Shown here: positions 18,068 through 26,616 of the stretch, in pieces
Numbering within the stretch: the first letter of the stretch is position 1
Layout: each line of letters opens with the position of its first letter
Assembly (NCBI GenBank): GCA_035460165.1
Contig: DATHWW010000015.1
Location: 86,696-150,695 of the forward strand
Direction: 5' to 3'
DNA length: 64,000 bases
Source: MM2 sp035460165
Lineage (GTDB): Bacteria > Pseudomonadota > Gammaproteobacteria > Burkholderiales > Methylophilaceae
The notes under the pieces: generated by a model
Seen by the model: the letters and a program-made list of their open reading frames with translations, nothing else
The model's database searches: none
What the model was told of the DNA's origin: nothing
Program-made: the position numbers and the translations under genes

Positions 18068-18998
18068 GGGGTTGCACACTCAAGGATGTCGGCACAGATT
18101 GCCAGTAATCGAAAAAATTGAACCAGTTATAAGGCGCTGCGTGACAGTATAGGTTCAACAGGCCAGCATATCGCTCGATCGCTTGCTGCACGGCGGCCTC
18201 GCGCTGCCCGCGCGGCACATCGGTAAAGTCGGCCAGCGTTTCGAAATGCACGCGGTAGCGGTTACCGCCGAGATACAGCCCGACCATGAACACCACTGGA
18301 CGGCGCATCAGCGCGGCCATGCGGAATGGGCCGATCGGCATCGCGGCCGGTGCGCCGAGCAGATCGACCGAAGTCATGGGTTCATCGCCCAGCGTGCGGT
18401 CGCCCAACATGCCGACCAGCATGCCTGCATCCAGCTTGTCCTGCACCTTGAGCATGGAATCGATACGTCCCAAGGGAATGACGTCCAACGCGGCCTCGGA
18501 GTTGATCGCCGCGAGCATTTTGTTGATTTTCTGCGCATTGTCCTCGTGCATTACCATCGCTACATGCAGGCCCGGCACTTGCCGCCCGATCGCGCGGATG
18601 ACCTCGAAGCTGCCCAGATGCGCGCCCATGAGAAACACGCCGCCGCCCGCCTCGATCAGCGGATTGATATGTTCCAGTCCCTGAATGTCGATATCGAACA
18701 AGTCATAGCGTCGATCCACCAGATAGATGCGGTCGTGTATCGTCGAGGCAAAACAGAAGAAATGGCGATAGAGATCTCGCCATCCGGCGGGTCGACCCAG
18801 CACACGTGTGAGATAGTCGCGCGAGGCGTTGCGGCTGTCTGGCGAAAACAGCACGAAATAGAGTGCCACCAGATGCAGTACAGAGCGCGCGATACGCCGC
18901 CCCAGCCGCAACGAGATCCAGCTCATCAAGCGCAGCATGGGCATGTTGCTGCGTTCGCTCGATTGCAGCCAGACGGCCTTCTTCTGCAAGGTATTCAT
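18054..18998 (-). CDS. LpxL/HtrB-type lipid acyltransferase
   Basis: A 314-aa acyltransferase of the lipid A lauroyl/myristoyl transferase family. An N-terminal hydrophobic anchor sits at about residues 20-55 and the HX4E catalytic box at MGAHLGSFEV. MLGDRTLGDEPMTSVDLLGAPA is the family's following conserved stretch (key residues Gly-Asp-Arg). In aryl polyene loci this type is thought to transfer the polyene or an acyl chain onto a lipid. It overlaps the ApeI-like dehydratase by 4 bp. ATG 18996-18998 is chosen; the frame extends further upstream only across the dehydratase coding region. Confidence 0.85.
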   Translation of the reverse strand: MNTLQKKAVWLQSSERSNMPMLRLMSWISLRLGRRIARSVLHLVALYFVLFSPDSRNASRDYLTRVLGRPAGWRDLYRHFFCFASTIHDRIYLVDRRYDLFDIDIQGLEHINPLIEAGGGVFLMGAHLGSFEVIRAIGRQVPGLHVAMVMHEDNAQKINKMLAAINSEAALDVIPLGRIDSMLKVQDKLDAGMLVGMLGDRTLGDEPMTSVDLLGAPAAMPIGPFRMAALMRRPVVFMVGLYLGGNRYRVHFETLADFTDVPRGQREAAVQQAIERYAGLLNLYCHAAPYNWFNFFDYWQSVPTSLSVQPHEHR

Positions 18999-19297
18999 GG
19001 TGCGGTAACGGGCGTGATGCTGCCGGAAACGATATGCCGTTCGCCATCGCGGATATCGAACCGAATCGCACCGCTGGCTTGGGCTTCGTGTTCGATGACA
19101 ACGCGCGCTCCCGGTCCCAGCGGGCTCAGGAATTTGATCGAACCGATCTGCCACGCGCCGTCATGGCCGATAGCACCGGCAATCGCATGCATCGCCTCAT
19201 CCAGCAACACGACGCCGGGCACGATGGGCATCCCCGGAAAATGCCCGGCAAACGCAGGATGATCGACAGGGATGCTCAGCATGCTGGTTTTCTTCAT
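18995..19297 (-). CDS. Short hotdog dehydratase (ApeI-like)
   Basis: A 100-aa FabZ/FabA-like single hotdog domain with the dehydratase signature HPAFAGHFPGMPIVPGVVLL near residues 13-32; the His and downstream Asp-Glu (LLDEAMHAI) fit the active site. It likely pairs with the longer dehydratase at 11237-11698, as in described systems where two hotdog proteins form a heterodimer. ATG 19295-19297 overlaps the AMP-ligase stop by 4 bp. The open frame continues far upstream on this strand, but that extension runs antiphase through the ligase gene and is not coding. Confidence 0.85.
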   Translation of the reverse strand: MKKTSMLSIPVDHPAFAGHFPGMPIVPGVVLLDEAMHAIAGAIGHDGAWQIGSIKFLSPLGPGARVVIEHEAQASGAIRFDIRDGERHIVSGSITPVTAP

Positions 19298-20637
19298 GCC
19301 GCATCCCGATTGAAACGGTTTTCGATCAGATTCTTCAGCGCTTCGCGCGGCAGCTTGCCCGTGCTGTTGCGCGGCAAGGCGTCGACCAACAGCAGCGGAC
19401 GCGGTAAAAAAACCGGATCGATGCGTTCGCGCAGCGCTTTCAGCAGCGTTTTCGCATCCAGCCCGGGTGCGACCACACAGGCGGCGAGACGCGTGACATG
19501 ATCGTGAGACACTTCGTCCGGCATGTAAAACGCGCCATCGACAACGCCGGGGATCGCGGTCAGTTGAACATTCAGATGCGCCAACGAACTGCGCTTGCCG
19601 GCAATATTGATCAGATCCTGCAACCGTCCGTGCAATAGGAATCGTCCTGCTTCGGCCAGCTCGATTTTGTCGTTCAGCGCGATGGGGCGCTCCACGTGAC
19701 CGCCTTCGGCCCATACCCCATCTTCTCGCGCAATCAGCTGCACATTCGGGAACAGACTCCACTCCAAGGTCCGCGTCGTGCGACGGGTGGCAATTTGTCC
19801 GGTTTCGGTACAACCATAGATCTCCATCAATGGCGCATCGAAGCCGGATTCCACATCCTGCGCCAATTGCGGCGATAGCATCGCGGTAGCGGACAGCACC
19901 ATCTCGACCCGCGGCAACGATAGGCCGGCCTCCAGCAGCGTCCGCAAATGCAAAGGGGTGGAGACCAGCAGGCGCGGCATCGCTACCGTCTCCAGCGTCT
20001 CGCAGATATCCGCCGGGTAGAACGGCTGCGCGCTGCACAAGGCATTTGCGGATTGCAGCGGCAGCAGCACCGTCGACTCGAATCCGTACATGTGCTGCGG
20101 CGGCACCGTGCCGACGATGGCATGGCATACGCCGGACTTTAACCCGAGTTGTTCCGCTTGCGCCCGGACGTTGCGCACCAGTCCGCCCCAGGTTTTGGGG
20201 TGCGGCATCGGCATGCCGGTGGAGCCAGAAGTGAATACGATAGAAACCACCTGCTCGACATCGATTTGCGGTATGCGCGCTTCCAGCGGAAAAGCATCGG
20301 GAATCGCTGGATAAGGCAATTGCGGCAACGCGATATCGCATTGCTCGCTGTCATGCAGACAAAACACGTCGGCGGCAAACAGCTGCATTTGCTGCACCGT
20401 TTCCGGCGTATGCGTAGGCGGCAACAGACTCACTTTTTCCGCCAACATGGCGGCAGCCAACCCTACCGCGAAGCGATAGCGGTCGCGGCAGACATTCAGC
20501 ACATGACGGCCAGCGGGAAGCCGTTCGGCCAGATAAGCGGCATCGCGCAGGAATTGCGCAACCGACACCGGAGTATTGCCGCGCCAGGCGATCGTATCGG
20601 TCAGGGATGGGTGGGAAACCAGCGGATGGGTAGCCAT
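19294..20637 (-). CDS. AMP-forming acyl/aryl-ACP ligase (ApeH-like)
   Basis: ANL-superfamily adenylating enzyme, 447 aa, a little short for the family. P-loop FTSGSTGMPMPHPKTW occupies about residues 133-148, the A5-type motif EIYGCTETGQIA is near residue 255, and the C-terminal lysine motif RNSTGKLPREAL is near residue 425. By analogy with ApeH it activates the aryl starter and loads it onto the ACP encoded two genes upstream. The hydroxybenzoate made by the chorismatase is the likely substrate, which is inference from the locus. It starts at ATG 20637, about 10 bp after the COG4648-like gene. Confidence 0.85.
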   Translation of the reverse strand: MATHPLVSHPSLTDTIAWRGNTPVSVAQFLRDAAYLAERLPAGRHVLNVCRDRYRFAVGLAAAMLAEKVSLLPPTHTPETVQQMQLFAADVFCLHDSEQCDIALPQLPYPAIPDAFPLEARIPQIDVEQVVSIVFTSGSTGMPMPHPKTWGGLVRNVRAQAEQLGLKSGVCHAIVGTVPPQHMYGFESTVLLPLQSANALCSAQPFYPADICETLETVAMPRLLVSTPLHLRTLLEAGLSLPRVEMVLSATAMLSPQLAQDVESGFDAPLMEIYGCTETGQIATRRTTRTLEWSLFPNVQLIAREDGVWAEGGHVERPIALNDKIELAEAGRFLLHGRLQDLINIAGKRSSLAHLNVQLTAIPGVVDGAFYMPDEVSHDHVTRLAACVVAPGLDAKTLLKALRERIDPVFLPRPLLLVDALPRNSTGKLPREALKNLIENRFNRDAA

Positions 20638-20647
20638 GGCTCAGATA

Positions 20648-21292
20648 TCACCCTTGCGGGCGGGAAGATTTCAGGTAGGCGTTGAACGCATCGAGGATAT
20701 GGCCGTGCGGGGCCTCGGACAATACGCGCCGTCGCACCAGGTATTCCGCGACGAACATCAGCGCGACCAGCGGCAACACCATGAAATTGGCGTACAACGA
20801 CCAAGCCGTCAAGGGTGCCAAGAAGAACAACAGTGTTGAGATGCTTGCAAGCAGGCCGAAAAAGACCACCCAGGCAACCGTCACCTGCCGAGCGTAGCGC
20901 TCATGCGCCGACGATAGCGGGCCGTGGACCATTTCCGCAAACGTGACACACAATGGTGTACGTCCGCCAATCAGGGTGCGGCCGAAGGTCGCCAGCAGGG
21001 TCAGCAGCAAGCCCATGTCCTGAAGCCAGAAAATCAAACCGGAATGCTGCGCAATCGTCGGCCAGGTCATCCACAATAGCAATCCGCTCAGCCCGAGCAG
21101 CAGCAAACCGCCCAGTCGCAACCGGATATTCGACAGCATGGCGAGTCCGATCAGGAAAACCGGTGTCATGGCCAGGACAGCCCCCATGAAACCGGGCTGG
21201 CCGGATGCGTTGACGTGATGCACCAGCATCGCATAGGCCGCAATGGCGGCGGCAATACCCACGCCCCTCGCAATTCGGAGGATGTCAGGCAT
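20648..21292 (-). CDS. COG4648-type membrane protein of aryl polyene loci
   Basis: A 214-aa integral membrane protein with about six hydrophobic segments (near residues 8-25, 35-53, 58-76, 85-103, 140-160 and 165-185). A conserved-looking cytoplasmic stretch GRTLIGGRTPLCVTFAEMVH falls between the fourth and fifth. Proteins like this recur next to the ACP and ligase genes in aryl polyene loci, but their biochemical role is not established. It begins with ATG 21290-21292, which shares one base with the ACP stop, indicating tight coupling. Confidence 0.75.
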   Translation of the reverse strand: MPDILRIARGVGIAAAIAAYAMLVHHVNASGQPGFMGAVLAMTPVFLIGLAMLSNIRLRLGGLLLLGLSGLLLWMTWPTIAQHSGLIFWLQDMGLLLTLLATFGRTLIGGRTPLCVTFAEMVHGPLSSAHERYARQVTVAWVVFFGLLASISTLLFFLAPLTAWSLYANFMVLPLVALMFVAEYLVRRRVLSEAPHGHILDAFNAYLKSSRPQG

Positions 21293-21576
21293 CAGCGGGT
21301 TTTGTGTGCAGCCACATACTCCGTAAGACTGCGTAGCGAACTGAAAATGCGGTGATTATCTTCGCTGTCCGCTTTCAATTGCAGGCCGTAGCGTTTGGAG
21401 ACGACCAATGCGACCTCGAGGATATCGATGGAGTCGAGTCCCAGGCCATTGCCGTAGAGCGGCTCATCGGGCTGGATTTCAGCGGCGGCAACGTCAAGAT
21501 TCAATGCCTGCACCATCAGCTCGGCAATTTCGAGCTGCAATGCGGCTTCCTCTGCGGGCGTGTATTTTTCTGTCAT
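21292..21576 (-). CDS. Acyl carrier protein (pigment-cluster ACP)
   Basis: A 94-aa carrier protein with the phosphopantetheine attachment site at Ser49 in GLGLDSIDILE, within a typical four-helix ACP pattern. It is the first gene of the long minus-strand arm and is followed by the COG4648-like protein and the ligase. It probably carries the aryl starter and the growing polyene. Described aryl polyene systems encode two ACPs; I see only this one in the locus. It is longer than the housekeeping ACP by about 15 residues. Confidence 0.88.
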   Translation of the reverse strand: MTEKYTPAEEAALQLEIAELMVQALNLDVAAAEIQPDEPLYGNGLGLDSIDILEVALVVSKRYGLQLKADSEDNHRIFSSLRSLTEYVAAHKTR

Positions 21577-21656
21577 GACAACTCTTTGTTTGTTTGAGGT
21601 TTACGTCCTTAGGGAACCCATTCAAAGCCCCTGAAAAACAATTCATATTTTAGCGC

Positions 21657-21685
21657 GTTTTAAACCCTGACAGTATTCCGGACAA
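21657..21685 (-). promoter_or_regulatory. Possible sigma-70 promoter for the minus arm of the pigment locus
   Basis: On the minus strand TTGTCC and TAAAAC are separated by exactly 17 nt, about 80 bp upstream of the ACP start. Each hexamer matches 4 of 6 consensus bases. A second -10-like TAAAAT lies nearer the gene without a partner. Tentative. Confidence 0.3.
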
Positions 21686-21750
21686 GCGAAACAGCAGTGT
21701 ATTAGCGCCTGAGCGTTTTTTGAATGATCCGGTCGTGCTAATCTGCGTCC

Positions 21751-21972
21751 ATGTATATCGTTGCAATCGCCTGGCTTTACGTCACCCTGATGATGGCGCT
21801 GACCGAGACCAGCATCGTCGCCGGATTACTCACTTTCCTGTTTTACGGTTTGTTGCCCTGCGCCCTACTAATCTGGATCATCGGCACGCCGCAACGCCGG
21901 CGCAACCGTTTACGCGTGATGGCCGAGCAGGAACTTGACCAGCCAGATCGACCCGATACCAAGACCGATTAA
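21751..21972 (+). CDS. Small two-helix membrane protein, 73 aa
   Basis: Two hydrophobic segments (about residues 3-22 and 24-45, with GLLTFLFYGLLPCALLIWII) are followed by a basic turn RRRNRLR and a polar, acidic tail. This is the pattern of a short conserved betaproteobacterial inner-membrane protein of unknown role. Its last 63 bp overlap the 3' end of the ZIP transporter gene on the opposite strand. The ribosome site is weak. Membrane insertion with the basic turn inside is the only prediction I can make. Confidence 0.55.
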   Translation: MYIVAIAWLYVTLMMALTETSIVAGLLTFLFYGLLPCALLIWIIGTPQRRRNRLRVMAEQELDQPDRPDTKTD

Positions 21973-22710
21973 GGTCACCTGCTGCACCGTGGCGCGCAGT
22001 TCCGGGCGCTTGTGCAGGCCGGGGATAAGGTCCGCCACCGCCACATAAATCATGCTCGCCGCGGCCAGCCCGAGGATTGTCGGGATCCAGTCCTGCACCG
22101 TTTGCAGCGCAAAATACGCAATCACCCCGCCGACCAGCGTCGCCAGGCTGGACAGCAGGTTGAAGATGAACGCCTGGCGTTTGGTGTAGCCGGAATGCAG
22201 CAGGATCAGGAAATCGCCGACTTCCTGCGGGATTTCGTGCGCGATGATCGCCAGCGCCGTCACTGCGCCCAGCTTGAAGTCCGTCATGAACGCTGCCGCG
22301 ATCAGGATACCGTCCACGAAATTATGGAAGGTGTCGCCTATCATGATCATCATGCCGCTACGGCCATGATCGTGACTGTGGTCATGGCCATGATCGTGCA
22401 CCGGCGCGGGAGCCGCATGCGCCTCGCATTCGTCGCCATGGCAATGGCGCCACAGCACCAGTTTTTCCAGCACGAAAAACAGCAATATGCCGAACAGCAC
22501 CGTCACCGCCATGTTGTCCATGCTGCTGGAAAGCTCGAAGGCGTGCGGCAGGATTTCCAGGAATACCGCGCCCAGCAGCGCGCCGATGGCGTAGCTGATC
22601 AGCATCGGAATCCATGTGGTACGCGCATTGAGCGCCACGAGCCCTGCGGCAGTGACGCTAAGCAGGCCGCCGAACAGGCTTGAAACGAGAATCCAGCTGA
22701 ATACGGACAT
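21910..22710 (-). CDS. ZIP-family divalent metal transporter
   Basis: A 266-aa ZIP permease. The cytoplasmic loop is His-rich (HCHGDECEAH, then HDHGHDHSHDHG near residues 140-152). The transport-site helices carry HNFVDGILIAAAF and HEIPQEVGDFLILL, the usual paired His/Asn/Glu motifs of TM4 and TM5. Eight hydrophobic segments are countable. It likely imports zinc or a related cation across the inner membrane. Specificity cannot be assigned, and no Zur box was recognised upstream. The gene is single, with pgeF a little upstream on the same strand. Confidence 0.88.
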   Translation of the reverse strand: MSVFSWILVSSLFGGLLSVTAAGLVALNARTTWIPMLISYAIGALLGAVFLEILPHAFELSSSMDNMAVTVLFGILLFFVLEKLVLWRHCHGDECEAHAAPAPVHDHGHDHSHDHGRSGMMIMIGDTFHNFVDGILIAAAFMTDFKLGAVTALAIIAHEIPQEVGDFLILLHSGYTKRQAFIFNLLSSLATLVGGVIAYFALQTVQDWIPTILGLAAASMIYVAVADLIPGLHKRPELRATVQQVTLIGLGIGSIWLVKFLLGHHA

Positions 22711-22754
22711 TGTTGTTATGCAAAGGTGAGAAAAATTGGATTATACGGGACGTG

Positions 22755-23492
22755 TCAAGTAGGGCTGAGCCAGATCAGCGAAGCCATGCGCCCGGTGCGC
22801 CCGTCGCGGCGGTACGAAAAGAAACGTTCCGTATCGGTATAAGTGCAGAAATTGCCGCCATAAATGCGCTGTATGCCCAATGCCAGCAAACGCTGGCGCG
22901 CGAGCAGGTAAAGATCGGCAAGGTATTTGTCGCCGCGCGCGCTGAAGGCAAACTCACTCGCCGGGTCGTGGCGCAGAAAAACCTCGCGCACCTCCGGCCC
23001 CACTTCGAAGGCCTGCGGCCCGATGGCCGGCCCCAGCCAGGCCATCATCGATGACGTCGGAACATCCATGGCGATGATCGTATCCTCGATCACGCCGTCG
23101 GCGAGACCGCGCCAACCGGCATGCGCCACGCCTGCTACCGTACCGACATCGTCGCAGAGAAAAACCGGCAGGCAATCGGCGGTCATCACCGCGCAAACCG
23201 CATTCGCACGGCGCGTGATGCAGGCATCCGCGCGTGGCGCGCAGCCGGCGGACTCGGCCATGACCACCGCGGTGCCGTGCACCTGCTCCAGCCACACCGG
23301 CTCGCTTGGCACCAGCGTGTTCAACAGATTGCGGTTGGCGGCGACGGTATGGGCATCGTCCCCGACGTGCATGCCGAAGTTGAGGCTGCCGTAGGGCGCC
23401 GCACTCAAGCCCCCTAGGCGCGTGGTCTGGATCGCCCTGACCTGTGGCGGTGCCGGCCAGTCAGGAATGATCAAAGACTCGGCAAGCTTCAC
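22755..23492 (-). CDS. pgeF: Peptidoglycan editing factor (YfiH/LACC1-type copper or zinc oxidoreductase fold)
   Basis: A 245-aa YfiH-family protein. The putative metal/active-site residues are present: VHGTAV (His), TADCLPVFLCD (Cys) and HAGWRGLADG (His). Family members act on purine nucleosides and help keep L-Ser out of peptidoglycan stems. The gene overlaps rluD by 4 bp, an arrangement common in proteobacteria (rluD-yfiH). A polyphenol-oxidase annotation is historical and less likely. Confidence 0.88.
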   Translation of the reverse strand: MKLAESLIIPDWPAPPQVRAIQTTRLGGLSAAPYGSLNFGMHVGDDAHTVAANRNLLNTLVPSEPVWLEQVHGTAVVMAESAGCAPRADACITRRANAVCAVMTADCLPVFLCDDVGTVAGVAHAGWRGLADGVIEDTIIAMDVPTSSMMAWLGPAIGPQAFEVGPEVREVFLRHDPASEFAFSARGDKYLADLYLLARQRLLALGIQRIYGGNFCTYTDTERFFSYRRDGRTGRMASLIWLSPT

Positions 23493-24535
23493 TCCACGTC
23501 CTCTTCGTCTTCGAACTCATCCTCGAAATCGTCCTCGTCATATACCTCGAACGGGACTTCGAAATCTTCCTCGCTCACGTCTTCCTCGAAACGCATTGCT
23601 TCCAGCAGCGCCTTCATGTCCGCCGGCAACTCTGCCTGCCACTCCATGAATTCGCCGGTCGCAGGATGGATCAAGCCCAGCCGTACCGCGTGCAATGCCT
23701 GTCGTTTAAAGCCTTTCAACGCGTCGCGCAGTGTCTGCGACATCACCCGATGCGGCACGATGCCGCGCAGTCCATAGACCGGATCGCCCACCATGGGCGC
23801 GCCGATGTGCTGCATATGCACCCGGATCTGATGGGTACGACCAGTTTCCAGGCGGCACCGCAGATAGGTGTGCACCGCGAAGCGCTCCAGCACTTCGTAA
23901 TGCGTGACCGCCGGTTTGCCGCCGACGCGCGTCACCGCCATGCGGGTGCGCGAACGCGGATCGCGGCCGACCTGCGTTTCCACCGTGCCGTTCTTCCACA
24001 CCTCGCCCCAGACGATGGCGCGATACTCGCGCTTCACGGTGCGTGCCTGCAACTGGCGCACCAGGCTGGTCTGCGCGGCGATGGTCTTGGCGACGACCAA
24101 GAGGCCGCTGGTGTCCTTGTCCAGGCGGTGCACGATGCCGGCCCGCGGTAACTCCTTCAGCTGCGGCGCATGGTGCAGCAGCGCATTGAGCAAAGTCCCC
24201 TGCCAGTTGCCGGCGGCGGGATGCACCACCATGCCGACAGGCTTGTTGATGACCAGAATATGCTCGTCTTCGTAAACGATTTCGAGCGGAATGTCTTCGG
24301 CGGAGAAAGCACTTTCATCCGGGCGCGGCTGCGGCTGCACTTCGATCTTTTCACCGCCCCATACCTTCTGCTTGGCGATGGCGGGCTGTCCATCGACGCG
24401 CACCAGATCCTCCTTGATCCAGGCTTGCAGACGGGAACGGGAGTAATCAGGCAACAGTTTGGGCAAGGCCTGGTCGAGGCGCGACCCGGCAAGCGACTGA
24501 GGAATAACGAGGGAGATAGGCTGGGTTTGGGTCAT
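23489..24535 (-). CDS. rluD: 23S rRNA pseudouridine(1911/1915/1917) synthase, with an acidic tail
   Basis: RluA-family pseudouridine synthase that modifies helix 69 of 23S rRNA. An N-terminal S4 domain (about residues 18-80) is followed by the catalytic motif HRLDKDTSG at 136-144 with Asp139. Length is 348 aa against about 326 in E. coli. The excess is a highly acidic C-terminus from about residue 314, rich in Glu/Asp (EEDVSEEDFE and DEDDFEDEFEDEED). The upstream gene bamD is divergent. Paralogues RluA and RluC are excluded by the S4 domain and the pgeF neighbour. Confidence 0.9.
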   Translation of the reverse strand: MTQTQPISLVIPQSLAGSRLDQALPKLLPDYSRSRLQAWIKEDLVRVDGQPAIAKQKVWGGEKIEVQPQPRPDESAFSAEDIPLEIVYEDEHILVINKPVGMVVHPAAGNWQGTLLNALLHHAPQLKELPRAGIVHRLDKDTSGLLVVAKTIAAQTSLVRQLQARTVKREYRAIVWGEVWKNGTVETQVGRDPRSRTRMAVTRVGGKPAVTHYEVLERFAVHTYLRCRLETGRTHQIRVHMQHIGAPMVGDPVYGLRGIVPHRVMSQTLRDALKGFKRQALHAVRLGLIHPATGEFMEWQAELPADMKALLEAMRFEEDVSEEDFEVPFEVYDEDDFEDEFEDEEDVE

Positions 24536-24539
24536 CGGT

Positions 24540-24545
24540 TATAAT
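24540..24545 (+). promoter_or_regulatory. -10-like TATAAT upstream of bamD
   Basis: A perfect TATAAT lies 27 bp before the bamD ATG, in the short gap between divergent rluD and bamD. No good -35 hexamer is seen at the proper distance, so only the -10 element is supported. Confidence 0.35.
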
Positions 24546-24571
24546 CGGGCAAACGTCTTGGGACTAATTAA

Positions 24572-25372
24572 ATGAAACGTAGTGTAGCCTTAATTCTTGC
24601 TCTGTTCCTCTCAGCATGCGCCATTTTCGGCGATCCCACCGAAATCGACGAGACCAAGGGCTGGTCCGTGCAGCGCCTGAACACCGAAGCCGAAGTCTCG
24701 ATGCGCAACCGCGACTACGACAAGGCGATCGGTTATTACGAAAAGCTGAAATCGCGTTATCCGCACGGTCGCTATGCGCTGCAGGCAGAACTCGAAATCG
24801 CCTACGCATACTATAAAAAGGGCGAAGCAGCTTCGGCCATTGCTGCCGCGGATCGCTTCATCAAGCTGCACCCGCACCACCCTAACGTCGACTATGTCTA
24901 CTACCTGAAAGGCCTTGCCACCTTCAACGAGCGCGGCATTGTCGAAAAACTGACGGCTCAGGACATCAGCGACCGCGACCCCAAGGCGTTGCGTGAATCA
25001 TTCGCAGCGTTCAAGGAACTGGTAACGCGCTTCCCGAACAGCAAATACGTCAAGGATGCCACGGAGCGGATGACTTACTTGGTCAACACGCTGGCCGCCC
25101 ATGAAATGCACGTGGCGCGGTACTACATGAAACGCGGCGCCTATATCGCGGCGGTCAATCGCTGCAAGTTCGTGATCGAAACCTATCCGGAAACACCGGC
25201 AGTAGAAAATGCATTGATCATCATGATCAGCGCCTATGACCTGCTGGGCATCGAAGACCTCAAGCAGGACACGATGCGCGTCTTCAAGACCAACTACCCG
25301 AACAACCCGTTCAACGGCACGGCTGCACCGCCGGAACAGAAATCCTGGTGGAAATTCTGGGAAAGCCTGTAA
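24572..25372 (+). CDS. bamD: Outer membrane protein assembly factor BamD
   Basis: Essential lipoprotein of the BAM complex. The signal peptide ends in a lipobox (LFLSAC, Cys near residue 16). The body consists of TPR repeats, including YEKLKSRYPHGRYALQAELE, the hallmark of BamD/ComL, then FKELVTRFPNSKYVKDATER. The 266-aa length is typical. It works with BamA in the periplasm to insert beta-barrels. A strong terminator follows immediately. The gene is monocistronic and divergent from rluD. Confidence 0.93.
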   Translation: MKRSVALILALFLSACAIFGDPTEIDETKGWSVQRLNTEAEVSMRNRDYDKAIGYYEKLKSRYPHGRYALQAELEIAYAYYKKGEAASAIAAADRFIKLHPHHPNVDYVYYLKGLATFNERGIVEKLTAQDISDRDPKALRESFAAFKELVTRFPNSKYVKDATERMTYLVNTLAAHEMHVARYYMKRGAYIAAVNRCKFVIETYPETPAVENALIIMISAYDLLGIEDLKQDTMRVFKTNYPNNPFNGTAAPPEQKSWWKFWESL

Positions 25373-25384
25373 TCCTTCCCGCTT

Positions 25385-25412
25385 AAAAAGGACGCTTCGG
25401 CGTCCTTTTTTA
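25385..25412 (+). terminator. Rho-independent terminator of bamD
   Basis: AAAAAGGACGC, a TTCG loop and GCGTCCTTTTTT form a perfect stem with a UUCG tetraloop and a T-tract, 12 bp after the bamD stop. The A-run on the other side could also stop the convergent hisC transcript. Confidence 0.92.
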
Positions 25413-25433
25413 TTGCCTGTTTTTCCGACCCGA

Positions 25434-26537
25434 TCAGGGTGCCAGAATCTCTTCCATCGCTTGCAGGAAACGTGCGTTCTCCGCCGGGAGGCCAATACTG
25501 ACACGCAACCAGTCCGGCATTTCATAGGCAAAAATGGGACGCACAATGACGCCTCTCTCGAGCAGCTTGCGATTCACCGCAGCCGCATCCGGCACGTGGA
25601 AACTAACGAAATTGCCGAACGACGGGATGTAGCGCAAACCCAGTTTCGATAAACCTTCGGTCATCTGCTTCATGCCGGCATCGTTCAGGTCGCGGCTGCG
25701 GCTGACGAAATCGTCATCTTTCAGGGCTGCGGCAGCCGCCGCTTGCGCCACGCTGTTGACGTTGAATGGCTGACGCACGCGATTCATCATGTCAGCCACC
25801 GCCGGATGCGCCAGCGCAAACCCGACGCGCAGGCTGGCGAGGCCATAGGCCTTGGAGAAGGTGCGCGTCACGATCAGGTTATCAAATTCCGACAGCCAGG
25901 CGATGCTTTGCGACTTCTGTGCATCAGAAAGATATTCGTCGTAGGCCTCGTCCAGCACGACCAGCACATGCTTCGGCAAATCGCGAAGGAAGGCATATAG
26001 CTCGGGTTTACCAAGCAGCGTGCCCGTCGGGTTGTTCGGGTTGGCGATAAACACCATGCGCGTTTTTTCCGTCACGGCGGCCCGCATCGCCTGCAGATCG
26101 TGACCGAAGTCCTTGGCCGGAGTACTGATGCCGGCAGCACCGATCGCCTGTGTCACCAGCGGATACACGGCAAACGCATGCTGCGAGTAGACGGCTTCGA
26201 GCCCGGGCGCGAGGAAAGCACGCGCGGCAATTTCCAGTACATCGTTCGAGCCGTTGCCCGGAACAATCTGCGCCGCCTGCACGCCGAACTTTCCGCAAAT
26301 CGCCTGCTTCAGTTCGAAGGCATTGCCGTCGGGATAAAGCGCGATGCTCGCCAGCGTATCCGCAATCGCCTGCTTCGCCAGCGGGCTGATGCCCAAGGGA
26401 TTCTCGTTGGAGGCCAGCTTGATGATGCTGGCCTCATCCAGCCCAAGTTCGCGAGCGAGTTCGGAAATCGGCTTTCCCGGCTGATAAGGGGCAATGGAAC
26501 GGATATGGCTCGGTGCGAGCTCGCTCAACGTATTCAA
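25434..26537 (-). CDS. hisC: Histidinol-phosphate/aromatic aminotransferase
   Basis: Class I/II PLP aminotransferase, 367 aa. The PLP lysine lies in TRTFSKAYGLASLRVGF, and NPNNPTG and VLDEAYDEY are the cofactor-binding motifs. A HisC assignment fits the length and the N-terminal IRSIAPYQPGKP. It is encoded last in the pheA-serA-serC-gyrA series, so it may also serve phenylalanine/tyrosine transamination after prephenate dehydratase, as many HisC-like enzymes do. An 80-bp gap separates it from pheA. Confidence 0.88.
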   Translation of the reverse strand: MNTLSELAPSHIRSIAPYQPGKPISELARELGLDEASIIKLASNENPLGISPLAKQAIADTLASIALYPDGNAFELKQAICGKFGVQAAQIVPGNGSNDVLEIAARAFLAPGLEAVYSQHAFAVYPLVTQAIGAAGISTPAKDFGHDLQAMRAAVTEKTRMVFIANPNNPTGTLLGKPELYAFLRDLPKHVLVVLDEAYDEYLSDAQKSQSIAWLSEFDNLIVTRTFSKAYGLASLRVGFALAHPAVADMMNRVRQPFNVNSVAQAAAAAALKDDDFVSRSRDLNDAGMKQMTEGLSKLGLRYIPSFGNFVSFHVPDAAAVNRKLLERGVIVRPIFAYEMPDWLRVSIGLPAENARFLQAMEEILAP

Positions 26538-26616
26538 TGCGGACTCCTGTGCGATTCGATAGTCAGATCGGAAATGAAAATGCTCGAAATAGCCTACTTT
26601 TAGAAGGGAAAAGTAC

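Noticed and set aside
19298..20341. Long upstream extension of the ApeI-like dehydratase frame
   Set aside because: Lies inside the AMP-ligase gene in another frame; hotdog homology begins only at 19297.
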